64,000 bases of DNA from VBDM01 sp964430565 (lineage in GTDB: Bacteria > Pseudomonadota > Gammaproteobacteria > Burkholderiales > SG8-39): assembly GCA_964430565.1 (NCBI GenBank), contig CAYSFD010000018.1:1-64000 (forward strand), in the 5' to 3' direction. Below are positions 55,458 through 63,179 of the stretch, piece after piece. Both the position numbers and the translations under genes were made by a program. The notes under the pieces were generated by a model, which was given only the letters and a program-made list of their open reading frames with translations, did not search any database and was not told the origin of the DNA. Within the stretch, counting starts at the first letter, position 1, and the number at the start of each line of letters is the position of its first letter.

Positions 55458-56276
55458 ATGAGCAATCCCGATACCGACAAAGTCTTCACTGGCTCAATTC
55501 CGAAGCTTTATGAAACGTATCTGGTTCCGCTGATCTTCGAGCCCTACGCTACGGATCTGGCGAATCGGCTCGCTTCAAGAACTTTGTCTCGCGTACTCGA
55601 GATTGCAGCCGGCACAGGTGTCGTGACTCGTGTTTTGGCGTCCGTGCTACCCGAACGCGCCTCCATCGTCGCCACGGATTTGAATCAGGCGATGCTCGAC
55701 CAGGCGTCCGTAGTCGGGACCAGGCGCCCTGTTGAGTGGCGTCAGGCCGACGCCATGCAACTGCCTTTCGCAGACGGAACGTTTGACGCCGTCGTATGCC
55801 AGTTCGGAATCATGTTCTTCCCCGAAAAGTCCAAAGCGTTTTCGGAGGCACGTCGAGTGCTTAGGCCAGGAGGCGTTTTCATTTTCAACGTGTGGGATCG
55901 CATCAAGGAAAACGAATTCGCTGACACGGTGACCACGGCGCTCGAATCCCTGTTCCCTAAGGACCCCCCTCGCTTCCTCGCTCGCACACCCCACGGCTAT
56001 TGCGACCGCCCAACCATCGAGCGAGATCTTGCAAACGGCGGATTCACGAAGTCAGCCCAGATCGCGACGGTTGCGGCGCGCAGTCGGGCAGAATCTTCCC
56101 GTGTGCCAGCAATCGCGTACTGCCAGGGGACACCCCTACGGAACGAGATCGAGGCGCGCAACGCCTCGCGGCTCGGCGAAGCAACCGATCTTGCGGCGCA
56201 AGCTATTGCCCAGCGGTTCGGGTGGGGCGCGGTAGACGGCAAGATCCAGGCGCACATTGTTACCATCGAAAACTGA
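55458..56276 (+). CDS. Class I SAM-dependent methyltransferase, cassette 2
   Basis: 272 residues. SAM motif I is VLEIAAGTGVVTRVLASVLP. The acidic residue of motif II is in IVATDLNQAMLD, and QADAMQLPFADGTFDAVVCQ contains motif III. UbiE/COQ5-like. Base composition is less GC-rich than the flanking catabolic genes. Substrate unknown. Confidence 0.88.
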   Translation: MSNPDTDKVFTGSIPKLYETYLVPLIFEPYATDLANRLASRTLSRVLEIAAGTGVVTRVLASVLPERASIVATDLNQAMLDQASVVGTRRPVEWRQADAMQLPFADGTFDAVVCQFGIMFFPEKSKAFSEARRVLRPGGVFIFNVWDRIKENEFADTVTTALESLFPKDPPRFLARTPHGYCDRPTIERDLANGGFTKSAQIATVAARSRAESSRVPAIAYCQGTPLRNEIEARNASRLGEATDLAAQAIAQRFGWGAVDGKIQAHIVTIEN

Positions 56277-56297
56277 CCGTCGCGAATTGTGCGTGTT

Positions 56298-56381
56298 GCG
56301 CTCTAACATTCCATTCGAGATGGACCTTCGCGGGCAGGCTACGCCTGCTTGCTCGGCCACTCAATGGCGACGTTAGGGCGC
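56298..56381 (+). other. attC-like site 2
   Basis: R'' gcgctctaac (56298-56307) and R' gttagggcgc (56372-56381). Central hairpin gcaggc-tac-gcctgc (56334-56348). L''/L' pairing ccattcgag with ctcaatgg. R'' is the exact reverse complement of the R' of site 1, as expected for the two ends of one circular cassette. Bases 56390-56560 beyond it show no gene. Confidence 0.75.
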
Positions 56382-56562
56382 AAGTTGACTTCACCGTCAG
56401 TGTAAACGTACAGAGGGTGGATGATTCGATCCTAGTGAATGGACGAACGTCAATGCCTACGGTCGCAAACCGACCCGAGGCGGTCATTCATCCTCAACCG
56501 GCGGGGCGATGGAGCTCCGTACCTTCAATCGAAGTATGTTGTCGTAGGGGACGGACTGCCGC

Positions 56563-57510
56563 GTGAATACGATATCGACGATCATAGTTCCATTCTTCGC
56601 GCTGATTCTCTTCGGATACACGGCCGCGCGCATGAACTGGGTGCCGGCGGCGGCGGTACCGGCGTTCAACGGTTTTCTTCTTTACTTCGCGGTGCCGGCA
56701 CTTCTGTTTCGTTTCGCCTCGACGGCGGCGTTCAGCGACATCATGAACGGTCGTTTTTTCGCGGCTTACACGGCAGCAGGGCTGTTGACCTTGGCGGCGG
56801 TCGTGTTGGTCGCCTGGCGCTTGCTCGGGTCGCGGCTGCGCGATGCGTCCTTCTACGGTCTTGCGTCAAGCGCAACCAATGTCGGCTATCTGGCGATACC
56901 TCTCCTGGTCGCCTTGATTGGCGAAACCGCGGCGGCCCCCGCCATGCTGGCCTCAGTGGCCGAACTGACCATTGTCGCCGCGGTTGCCGTGGGGCTCTCG
57001 CAACTGGGCTCCGTGGAAGAACGCGGGTGGATCCGTGGCGTGCGCGAGGCTTTCGCGCGAGCGGCGCTCAACCCCTTCATTGTGAGCATGGTTCTGGGAG
57101 GCGTATTTTCCGGAATGCAGTGGAAATTGCCTACGCCCGCGGAGGAAATCGTCCGACTGCTCGCAAACGCAGCCGGACCCTGCGCGCTGTTCGCAATCGG
57201 GGTATCTGTCTTTCGCCCGGATACCTCACTTCGGTCAGCCTTTGTTGCGCTTTCAATCGCGGGAAAATTGCTCCTGCACCCGCTCGCGGTATGGGCGATG
57301 ATGCTGTTGTTCGGCGTTGACGACTTCACGATGACGGTGGGCGTGCTGACCGCAGCGCTCCCCACGGCGGGCTGGACTTTCATTTTTGCGCAGCGCTATG
57401 GCGCCGACGCGGGACGCGTATCCGCGGCGGTTCTCTTCAGCACCGCGCTGTCGTTCATCACTTTTTCTGCGTTGGTATGGTTTCTCGGCATGGACGTTCC
57501 GGCAAAATAG
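56563..57510 (+). CDS. Auxin efflux carrier (AEC) family transporter, cassette 3
   Basis: 315 residues, about ten transmembrane segments in two halves. IVPFFALILFGYTAARMNWV opens the first half; GVLTAALPTAGWTFIFAQRY with a conserved Pro is near the C-terminus. GTG start with weak ribosome binding. AEC members export or import organic acids; substrate unknown. Confidence 0.85.
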   Translation: MNTISTIIVPFFALILFGYTAARMNWVPAAAVPAFNGFLLYFAVPALLFRFASTAAFSDIMNGRFFAAYTAAGLLTLAAVVLVAWRLLGSRLRDASFYGLASSATNVGYLAIPLLVALIGETAAAPAMLASVAELTIVAAVAVGLSQLGSVEERGWIRGVREAFARAALNPFIVSMVLGGVFSGMQWKLPTPAEEIVRLLANAAGPCALFAIGVSVFRPDTSLRSAFVALSIAGKLLLHPLAVWAMMLLFGVDDFTMTVGVLTAALPTAGWTFIFAQRYGADAGRVSAAVLFSTALSFITFSALVWFLGMDVPAK

Positions 57511-57575
57511 CGGAATCTCAATGATCGCTCCTGGCCGCTTGCAGCCTCTTGAGACAATTGCAATTCAAATGCGCA

Positions 57576-57647
57576 TGCCACCGAACAACGGCTTGCAGAG
57601 CGACGCGCCGCGAGCGGCGCGCGCCTGAACCGGAACGCTCGGTGGCA
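57576..57647 (+). other. attC-like site 3
   Basis: R'' tgccaccgaac (57576-57586), R' gctcggtggca (57637-57647), whose ends pair with one mismatch. Central stem gcgccgc-ga-gcggcgc (57605-57620). The body is nearly the same as site 4 (cggcttgcag...cgacgcgccgc). The following 57648-57869 holds only a short ORF overlapping the next start, which I do not support as a gene. Confidence 0.7.
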
Positions 57648-57869
57648 CGATCGCAGCACCGCCGGAACCCACAAAAGTATGACGGCTTGCGACCCTCGCC
57701 TGACGTTCACCGCCCTGAATTTGGCCGACGCTAAGAAGCCGGCTCGCGCGTCACGAGCAGCCCAATTACAGGCAGACGCAACTGCGGAACGAGTGCCGCC
57801 CGCCGCTACGTCAACTCCGGCGCTGATCACAAACGGTCAAGAAGAGAGTTCGATGCAGGAGTTGCAACG

Positions 57870-59552
57870 ATGAAGAATGAAGCCAAGCCCCGCGTGTACG
57901 ACATCCTCGCCAAGGCCTTCGCGCAGGAGGACGTGCGGACATGTTTTGCGCTCCTCGGGGACGCGAACATGAATTGGGCCGCGCGATTGTCCGAGCAGGG
58001 ATGCCGCATGGTCTATGTCAGGCACGAGCATTGCGCGCTCGCCGCCGCGATGGCGTACGCGCGAAAGAGCTGGGACGTGGGCGTGGCGAGCGTCACCTGC
58101 GGGCCCGGTGTGACGCAACTGATCACGGCGCTCCCTGCGGCTGCGCGCGCCCACCTGCCGCTGGTGGTGTTTGCCGGGGAAGCACCGCTGAAAAGCGGCT
58201 GGTACAACCAGGAGATCGACCAGGCACCGCTCATCACCGCAACGGGTGCTGCCTATCACAGCTTGCACATGCCCGAGCGCATGCCTGTTGCGGTACGCGA
58301 CGCATTCCTCCAGGCGCGCCGCGAACGCCAGCCCGTGGTGATCGGTGTTCCGTTCGATCTACAGAACCGGCCCTGGGACGGACCGGCGGATCTGCCCAGG
58401 CCCTCGCACAAATTGTTGCCGCGCCCTTCGCCGATTCCGCCGCATCCCGACGACGTGGCCAGCGCCGCGCAACTGGTCGCCGGCGCCGAACGGATCGTCG
58501 TGCTTGCCGGCCTGGGTGCGGTCGAAGCGAGGGCGGGGGCCGCTTGCCGGGCGTTGACCGCCAGGACGGGTGGACTACTGTCCACGACGCTTCCCGCGAG
58601 AGGACTGTTCCACGACGATCCTTTTTGCATCGGCATCTCGGGCAGCTTCACGCCCGAGGCCGGCCTCGAGTACCTGGCGCAGGCCGATCTCGTCATCGCG
58701 GTCGGCTGTTCGCTCGCCTACCACGCGGGCGGCGGCGGCCAGCTCTGGCCGAAGGCGAAGATGCTGCAGATCGATATCGACCCTGTCGCGGTCAGTCAAG
58801 GCCAGGAAGTGGCGCGTCATCACTTGCGAGCCGACGCACGTCTGGGAGTCGAAGCGTTGACGGCGGCGTTGCCTGCCCGCAACCGGAGTTGGCGAAGCGA
58901 TGCGATGGCTGCGCGCATCCGCGATTCGAAACCCGACAGCCACGTGTTCGAGATCGAGCCGGGGCTGCTCGACCCGCGCCACGTGGTTGAGGCACTGGAA
59001 AAGGCCTTGCCGCACGATTGGGAGATGGTTAACTCGGGCGGCCACTGTTCATGGTTTTTCGCGCAGATGCCTTCGCGCCCGCAGGAGAAGTTCCTCACCA
59101 TCCGCGAGTTCGGCGCGATCGGCAACGGCATCTCGTTCGCCATGGGCGTGGCGGCGGCGCGCCCGGATCGAACCGTCGTGCTGTTCGACGGCGACGGCAG
59201 CCTGATGATGCACGTGCAGGAGCTCGAAACCATCAAGCGCCATCGGCTGAACATCCTGATCGTGGTGATGAACGACGGCGCGTACGGCTCCGAGCTGCAC
59301 AAGCTCCGCTCGGAAGGGATGCCCGAGGACGGATCGGTGTTCGGCTACTGCGATTTCGCGGGCATCGCGCGCGGATTCGGGCTCCCCGGAATGACCTTCA
59401 AGAATCTGGATGATCTGCCGAAGCGAGTGGCGGAGTTCGCGGCAGGCGGCGGCGCTGCGGTCTGGGACTTTCACGTCTCCGCTAAGGTCGTGTCTCCGAC
59501 CATACGCCGCGCCCATCCTCATCCTGCCAAGGAAAAGAGCGCTGAACGATGA
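57870..59552 (+). CDS. Thiamine-diphosphate-dependent enzyme (acetolactate synthase-like), cassette 4
   Basis: 560 residues, three-domain ThDP enzyme. The catalytic Glu is in YVRHEHCALAAAMAYARKS. The central domain contains IVVLAGLGAVEARAG. The ThDP/Mg motif is DGDGSLMMHVQELETIKRH with VVMNDGAYGSE downstream. Pyr and PP domains are in the usual order. Could be an acetolactate synthase, benzoylformate decarboxylase or related lyase. It is large for a cassette gene. Confidence 0.85.
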   Translation: MKNEAKPRVYDILAKAFAQEDVRTCFALLGDANMNWAARLSEQGCRMVYVRHEHCALAAAMAYARKSWDVGVASVTCGPGVTQLITALPAAARAHLPLVVFAGEAPLKSGWYNQEIDQAPLITATGAAYHSLHMPERMPVAVRDAFLQARRERQPVVIGVPFDLQNRPWDGPADLPRPSHKLLPRPSPIPPHPDDVASAAQLVAGAERIVVLAGLGAVEARAGAACRALTARTGGLLSTTLPARGLFHDDPFCIGISGSFTPEAGLEYLAQADLVIAVGCSLAYHAGGGGQLWPKAKMLQIDIDPVAVSQGQEVARHHLRADARLGVEALTAALPARNRSWRSDAMAARIRDSKPDSHVFEIEPGLLDPRHVVEALEKALPHDWEMVNSGGHCSWFFAQMPSRPQEKFLTIREFGAIGNGISFAMGVAAARPDRTVVLFDGDGSLMMHVQELETIKRHRLNILIVVMNDGAYGSELHKLRSEGMPEDGSVFGYCDFAGIARGFGLPGMTFKNLDDLPKRVAEFAAGGGAAVWDFHVSAKVVSPTIRRAHPHPAKEKSAER

Positions 59553-59564
59553 AGGGCAGTCACC

Positions 59565-59629
59565 CGCCACCGAACAGCGGCTTGCAGATCGACGCGCCGC
59601 AAGCGGCGCGGCTGAGCGCCACGTTGGGC
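59565..59629 (+). other. attC-like site 4
   Basis: R'' ccgccaccgaac (ends 59575), R' gttgggc (59623-59629), a perfect GTTRRRY. Central stem cgcgccgc-aa-gcggcgcg (59593-59610). It lies 12 bp after the stop of the ThDP gene. Its R'' complements the start of that gene's cassette at site 3 with one mismatch in the core. Confidence 0.75.
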
Positions 59630-59648
59630 AGCAGAACTAGGGGGAAAC

Positions 59649-60077
59649 ATGAACTGGATTGTCGCTAAGATGAAATGGATCATGCTGGTGTCTGGAGCAC
59701 TGACGTGCACGATGATCTATGCCGCCATCGCGCCGCAAGCCGCGCTACGCTCCACGTTCGGAGCGACCTTGGAGGGCCCGCTCGCCGAGATCGTCGTGCG
59801 CAATTGGGGCGCACTGATCGCCCTCGTAGGGGCGATGCTGATCTATGGCGCATTCAATCCGCCGACGCGCCGGCTAGTTCTGACAGTTGCCGGCCTCAGC
59901 AAGCTGACGTTCATCGGCCTTGTTCTTGGCTACGGTACTCAATACCTCGGGCATCAGGTTGGCGTCTCAGTTGCGGTAGACCTCGTAATGGTGGTGCTGT
60001 TCATCTGCTACCTCATCGCGGTACGCCGTGATACCACTGCAATATTTGGCGGGCACAGCCGTGAGCGGCAACCCTAA
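59649..60077 (+). CDS. Small four-helix membrane protein, cassette 5
   Basis: 142 residues, four predicted transmembrane segments (MLVSGALTCTMIYAAIAP; NWGALIALVGAMLIYGAF; LSKLTFIGLVLGYGTQYL; VAVDLVMVVLFICYLIAV). AGGGGG 5 nt before the ATG. No recognised family beyond small DUF-type membrane proteins. It starts 20 bp after the attC junction, a normal cassette leader. Confidence 0.75.
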   Translation: MNWIVAKMKWIMLVSGALTCTMIYAAIAPQAALRSTFGATLEGPLAEIVVRNWGALIALVGAMLIYGAFNPPTRRLVLTVAGLSKLTFIGLVLGYGTQYLGHQVGVSVAVDLVMVVLFICYLIAVRRDTTAIFGGHSRERQP

Positions 60078-60687
60078 AGTTCGACGAGGGAGGCGCGTTG
60101 CGCATTCACTGTGGGCGGCGGTTGCCGCCTCGGTGTCGCTTCTTCTGGTATTCGGGGGACGAGGTCACCCGCCTCCCATAATCTTCCTACCTCTAGTCAT
60201 TGTCGTCTGGGTCGCGGGACACTTTGCTATCTGGGGCGCGGGGTGGCTGGCCGGAAAGGGGCAGCGACTGGCGGGCGAGAACGAAGGCCGAGGCAAATCG
60301 TGGCCAGTCGGCCTTCGGCTCGCTCTCATTGGTACCGGTGTTGCCGCGGCCATAGGACTGTTGCAGATCATTGTGACCGGCTACCAGCGCAAGATGTACC
60401 CATTTCACGATGTCACGCTGTGGATGATCATGATGGCCGTATGGCTCGTTCATGGAGCGTGCTTTGTGGGTCTGCTATTGCGTCAACCCTGGTCTAGACT
60501 CGTGAGCGTGATGCTGGCGCTTGCATGGGCTTTACTAGCGGCCGCGCAGATCGTGGAGCATCTGGTGCGAGGGTACCGCGTGGACATCGCGGAGCTACTT
60601 ATCGTTTCTGCATCGATGGTGTTTCTAATCCTGTTCGGCCTCCACCTTGCCACGTCAAGCAGAATCAAGTCGTTCCTGAATAAGTAG
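60061..60687 (+). CDS. Membrane protein of unknown function, cassette 5
   Basis: 208 residues from GTG 60061 (SGNPKVRRGRRVAHSLW), overlapping the previous gene by 17 nt. Five or six hydrophobic segments, including SVSLLLVFGGRGHPPPIIFL and LPLVIVVWVAGHFAIWGAGW. I do not recognise a family. The stop is 3 nt before the next R'' box, so both ORFs share one cassette. Confidence 0.72.
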   Translation: MSGNPKVRRGRRVAHSLWAAVAASVSLLLVFGGRGHPPPIIFLPLVIVVWVAGHFAIWGAGWLAGKGQRLAGENEGRGKSWPVGLRLALIGTGVAAAIGLLQIIVTGYQRKMYPFHDVTLWMIMMAVWLVHGACFVGLLLRQPWSRLVSVMLALAWALLAAAQIVEHLVRGYRVDIAELLIVSASMVFLILFGLHLATSSRIKSFLNK

Positions 60688-60690
60688 AAA

Positions 60691-60767
60691 TGCATAACAG
60701 CGGCATCGAGCCGACAGTCAACACGCTGCGCGCGCTGCCTCCGGCTCATACTCGTCGTTGAGTTGCA
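60691..60767 (+). other. attC-like site 5
   Basis: R'' tgcataac (60691-60698) and R' gttgagttgca (60757-60767). Internal arms gcatcgagccg and cggctcatac pair. Weaker than sites 2 and 4 in the R boxes, but in the right place: 3 bp after a stop and 16 bp before the next start. Confidence 0.55.
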
Positions 60768-60782
60768 TATGGGGAGACAACC

Positions 60783-61233
60783 ATGCTGAGAAGCGTCTTC
60801 GAATGGTCGATCTGGCCTTTGTGTATTGCCGCGAACACGGCACCAGTTGTTGTCGCTGCAATTCTGGCGCCTCAACTGCTTTCACAGACCTTGACAGCCA
60901 CGGCCCTCGTGCTTATCTGCGTGCTGCTGGCGATCGAGCAGATTCTTCCTTACCGCGCCGACTGGTCCGTTCGAGGCGACAGCGAGGTTTGGCGAGATGT
61001 CGGCCACACATTTGCGTATGCGCTAGCCATCAATGTCTCCCGCGTACTCTTTCTAGTGGTTCTGGCCGGCGCCATCTCCTCCCTCGGCTTAGCGGATCTC
61101 TTCGGCATCTGGAAAGATCGCCATTGGCGACGCAGGCATCCATGACGACCCAATTCCGAGGCGTTTTGTCGAAGAACTCAAATCGCCTGTCACGTACGCG
61201 GAGCTTGTTTCGCGTCGGCAGCAAGCAACCTAA
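60783..61233 (+). pseudogene. Deleted and frameshifted sterol-desaturase-like gene, cassette 6
   Basis: The first frame (60783-61145) gives a membrane N-terminus with EQILPYRADWSVRGDSEVWRD like fatty acid hydroxylase/sterol desaturase proteins. From 61111 a different frame gives GKIAIGDAGIHDDPIPRRFV and ends with TAA at 61231-61233 inside the attC R'' box. The His-box middle of the family is missing. A large internal deletion with frame change explains both parts. Confidence 0.65.
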
Positions 61234-61234
61234 C
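61225..61234 (+). other. attC half-site 6 (right end of array)
   Basis: R'' gcaacctaac contains a perfect RYYYAAC and matches the complement of the R' of site 5 (gttgagttgc) at 8 of 10 positions. No GTTRRRY is found in the next 170 bp, so the right half is lost or decayed. Confidence 0.55.
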
Positions 61235-61401
61235 CCCGGCGTGCAGCGAGAACACGGTGAATCTAAAGCACCGCAATGCACGCTGCCGGGCACGCGCATC
61301 CCTCAAGGTCGAAATAGGCCCGCGCCATTGCCCGTACTTGGGATCCAAGCCGTAAGACATGGCGGCGATATTGGCTGATGCCTGCCGGCGCGGCCGCATG
61401 C

Positions 61402-61908
61402 CTATTTCTTGCGAAGGCGCTCGGCGGAACAGGGGTTCGTGTTCGAGCACCGGTCGTTGAGCACGCCGATCGCCTGGATCTCGACTTCCACTCCGATGCG
61501 CGCAAAATTCACGCCGGTGATCAGCATGCTTGCCGGATAGTCGCCGCCGGGAAACTGCTCTTTTCGAATCTCCGCAAATCTCTCGGCGTGTCGCGGTTCC
61601 TTGATCATGACCGTCATCGTAACCACGTTCGCGATGCTGCCGCCGGCGCGCTTCAATGTCTCGTCGACGAGCTGAAACACGCGCTTCGCCTGCAGCTCGA
61701 AGTTACCCCGGATGTCGTTGTTGCTCGCGTCCACAGTCGCCGTCATGCCGCCCAGCCAGACGATCTTGCCTCCGTCCGACATCACCGCGGGCGAGAACGC
61801 GCGATCGTGCTGCAGCTGGTTTTTTTCGAAATACTCGGCTCCCGATGCGGCACCCGCCCATAGAGACACGGCCGCGGCAATGACGATGCTCTTCATTCCT
61901 GAATTCAT
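61402..61908 (-). CDS. Exported RidA/YjgF-family protein
   Basis: 168 residues from MNSGMKSIVIAAAV with AGGAGAGG upstream. The signal peptide ends near GAASGAEYF. RidA core: VWLGGMTATVDASNND, AKRVFQLVDETLKRAGGSIA, FPGGDYPASMLI and RIGVEVEIQAIGVL with the conserved Arg and Glu. A periplasmic RidA is unusual compared with the cytoplasmic enamine deaminases. The 284-bp stretch upstream to 62192 shows no gene. Confidence 0.87.
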   Translation of the reverse strand: MNSGMKSIVIAAAVSLWAGAASGAEYFEKNQLQHDRAFSPAVMSDGGKIVWLGGMTATVDASNNDIRGNFELQAKRVFQLVDETLKRAGGSIANVVTMTVMIKEPRHAERFAEIRKEQFPGGDYPASMLITGVNFARIGVEVEIQAIGVLNDRCSNTNPCSAERLRKK

Positions 61909-62192
61909 TTTCCTCTCCTTGAGTTTGATTTCGGCTCGCGCGGCCCGGCGAATATCCTGCTGACGCGAAATCGCCGACCGGCAGGGCAACGCGAGGGCAA
62001 GCTTGCTCCGCCCGGCGGCAAATGTATAGCCTCGGTCGCGGTAGATTGGGGAAGTGCCCCTTGTCGTCCACGTGTCTGGTGGGCGACGCGCGAGGAGATC
62101 GCACGCTGGTATCTCGCGACCTGCGCTCCGGACTCCCGTAGGAAGCGCGGCGCCCGGTCCCGCGCGCGGGCACTGGATTACCGCTCCAGCGC

Positions 62193-63158
62193 CTAGTCGA
62201 GCCTGATATTGAGACGCCGCGCCACCTCTCCCATTCGGGCCGATTGGTCTCGGATGAAGCGCTCGAACTGCGCCGGGGCCATTTCCATCGGCTCGGCCCC
62301 GATCTTGTCCAACCGCCCGCGCAACTCCGGCTTCTTCATGACGGCGGCAAGGTCGCGGCGCAGGCGCTCGAGCACCTCGGGCGCGGTGCCGGCGGGGGCT
62401 GCGAGCCCCGTCCACGTCGTCACCTCGATGCCGGGATAGCCGAGCTCGGCGAGCGTCGGCAGCTCTGGCAGCAACGGGGAGCGCCTGGAAGAGGTTACGG
62501 CGATGCCGCGCGCCTTTTCGGAGCGCACGTAGTTGAGCGCGGTTGGAGTGGGATCGAGCGTCATGTGCACCTCACCGGCGGCGAGCGCCTGCCCGGCGGG
62601 CGCGGAGCCCTTGTACGGCACGCCGGTAGCCTCCATGCCCGTTGCGGCGAGAATCATCTCCATGCCGAGGTGGCCGGTAAGCCCGCGTCCGGGGGACGAG
62701 TAGTTCACCTGCCCCCGGCGCGCCGTCACGTAGTCGACGAGCTCTTTCAGGCTCGTCGCCGGCACCGAGGGATGCACGAGCAGCACGCTCGAGGTTGCGG
62801 TGAGCGGCGCGACGTACACGAAGTCTTTCTGCGGGTCGTAGGGTAGCCTCGAATACAGGTGCGGGGCCGTGGCGTTGTTGGCCGTGGTGGCGAGAAGCAA
62901 CGTATAGCCATCGGGAGCCGACTTTGCGACCGCTTCGGTCCCGATCAGCCCTCCGGCGCCCGCGCGGTTTTCCACCACCATCGGCGACGGCCACAGCGCG
63001 CTGAATTCCTGGGTGAAGATCCGCGCCACGATGTCGGTCGGTCCGCCCGGCGGGAACGCGACCACCAGCCTCACCGGCCGCGCGGGGTAGGCTTGGGCGT
63101 AAACGGTCACGGTGAACAGCGAGGCGCACAACAACAGGAACCATCGCAATCCCTTCAT
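62193..63158 (-). CDS. Bug/TctC-family periplasmic binding protein
   Basis: 321 residues; signal peptide ends at VTVYAQ. Loops YPARPVRLVVAFPPGGPTDI, ENRAGAGGLIGTEAVAKSAPD (in two blocks) and GVPYKGSAPAGQALAAGEVH. It follows an FAD monooxygenase gene by 21 bp, so the ligand may be an aromatic acid taken up for hydroxylation. Confidence 0.9.
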   Translation of the reverse strand: MKGLRWFLLLCASLFTVTVYAQAYPARPVRLVVAFPPGGPTDIVARIFTQEFSALWPSPMVVENRAGAGGLIGTEAVAKSAPDGYTLLLATTANNATAPHLYSRLPYDPQKDFVYVAPLTATSSVLLVHPSVPATSLKELVDYVTARRGQVNYSSPGRGLTGHLGMEMILAATGMEATGVPYKGSAPAGQALAAGEVHMTLDPTPTALNYVRSEKARGIAVTSSRRSPLLPELPTLAELGYPGIEVTTWTGLAAPAGTAPEVLERLRRDLAAVMKKPELRGRLDKIGAEPMEMAPAQFERFIRDQSARMGEVARRLNIRLD

Positions 63159-63179
63159 CGTCGCATCTCCACAAGGTAA

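Larger units (their letters stand above)
54804..61234 (+). mobile_element. Integron gene-cassette array without integrase (CALIN-like)
   Basis: Seven co-oriented genes (the last broken) with attC-like palindromes after the hotdog gene, the methyltransferase gene, the AEC gene, the TPP-enzyme gene, the small membrane gene pair and the broken desaturase gene. Stop codons of the first and last cassette fall inside the R'' box. For the second cassette, R'' (gcgctctaac) is the exact complement of the cassette's own first bases (gttagagcgc); the last cassette matches at 8 of 10. The left boundary is gttgaggcgcc at 54804. No intI is present in the window. Confidence 0.72.

Noticed and set aside
57679..57873. 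64-residue ORF before the ThDP enzyme
   Set aside because: No ribosome binding site, no family and overlap with the next start; it reads like leader sequence of the cassette.
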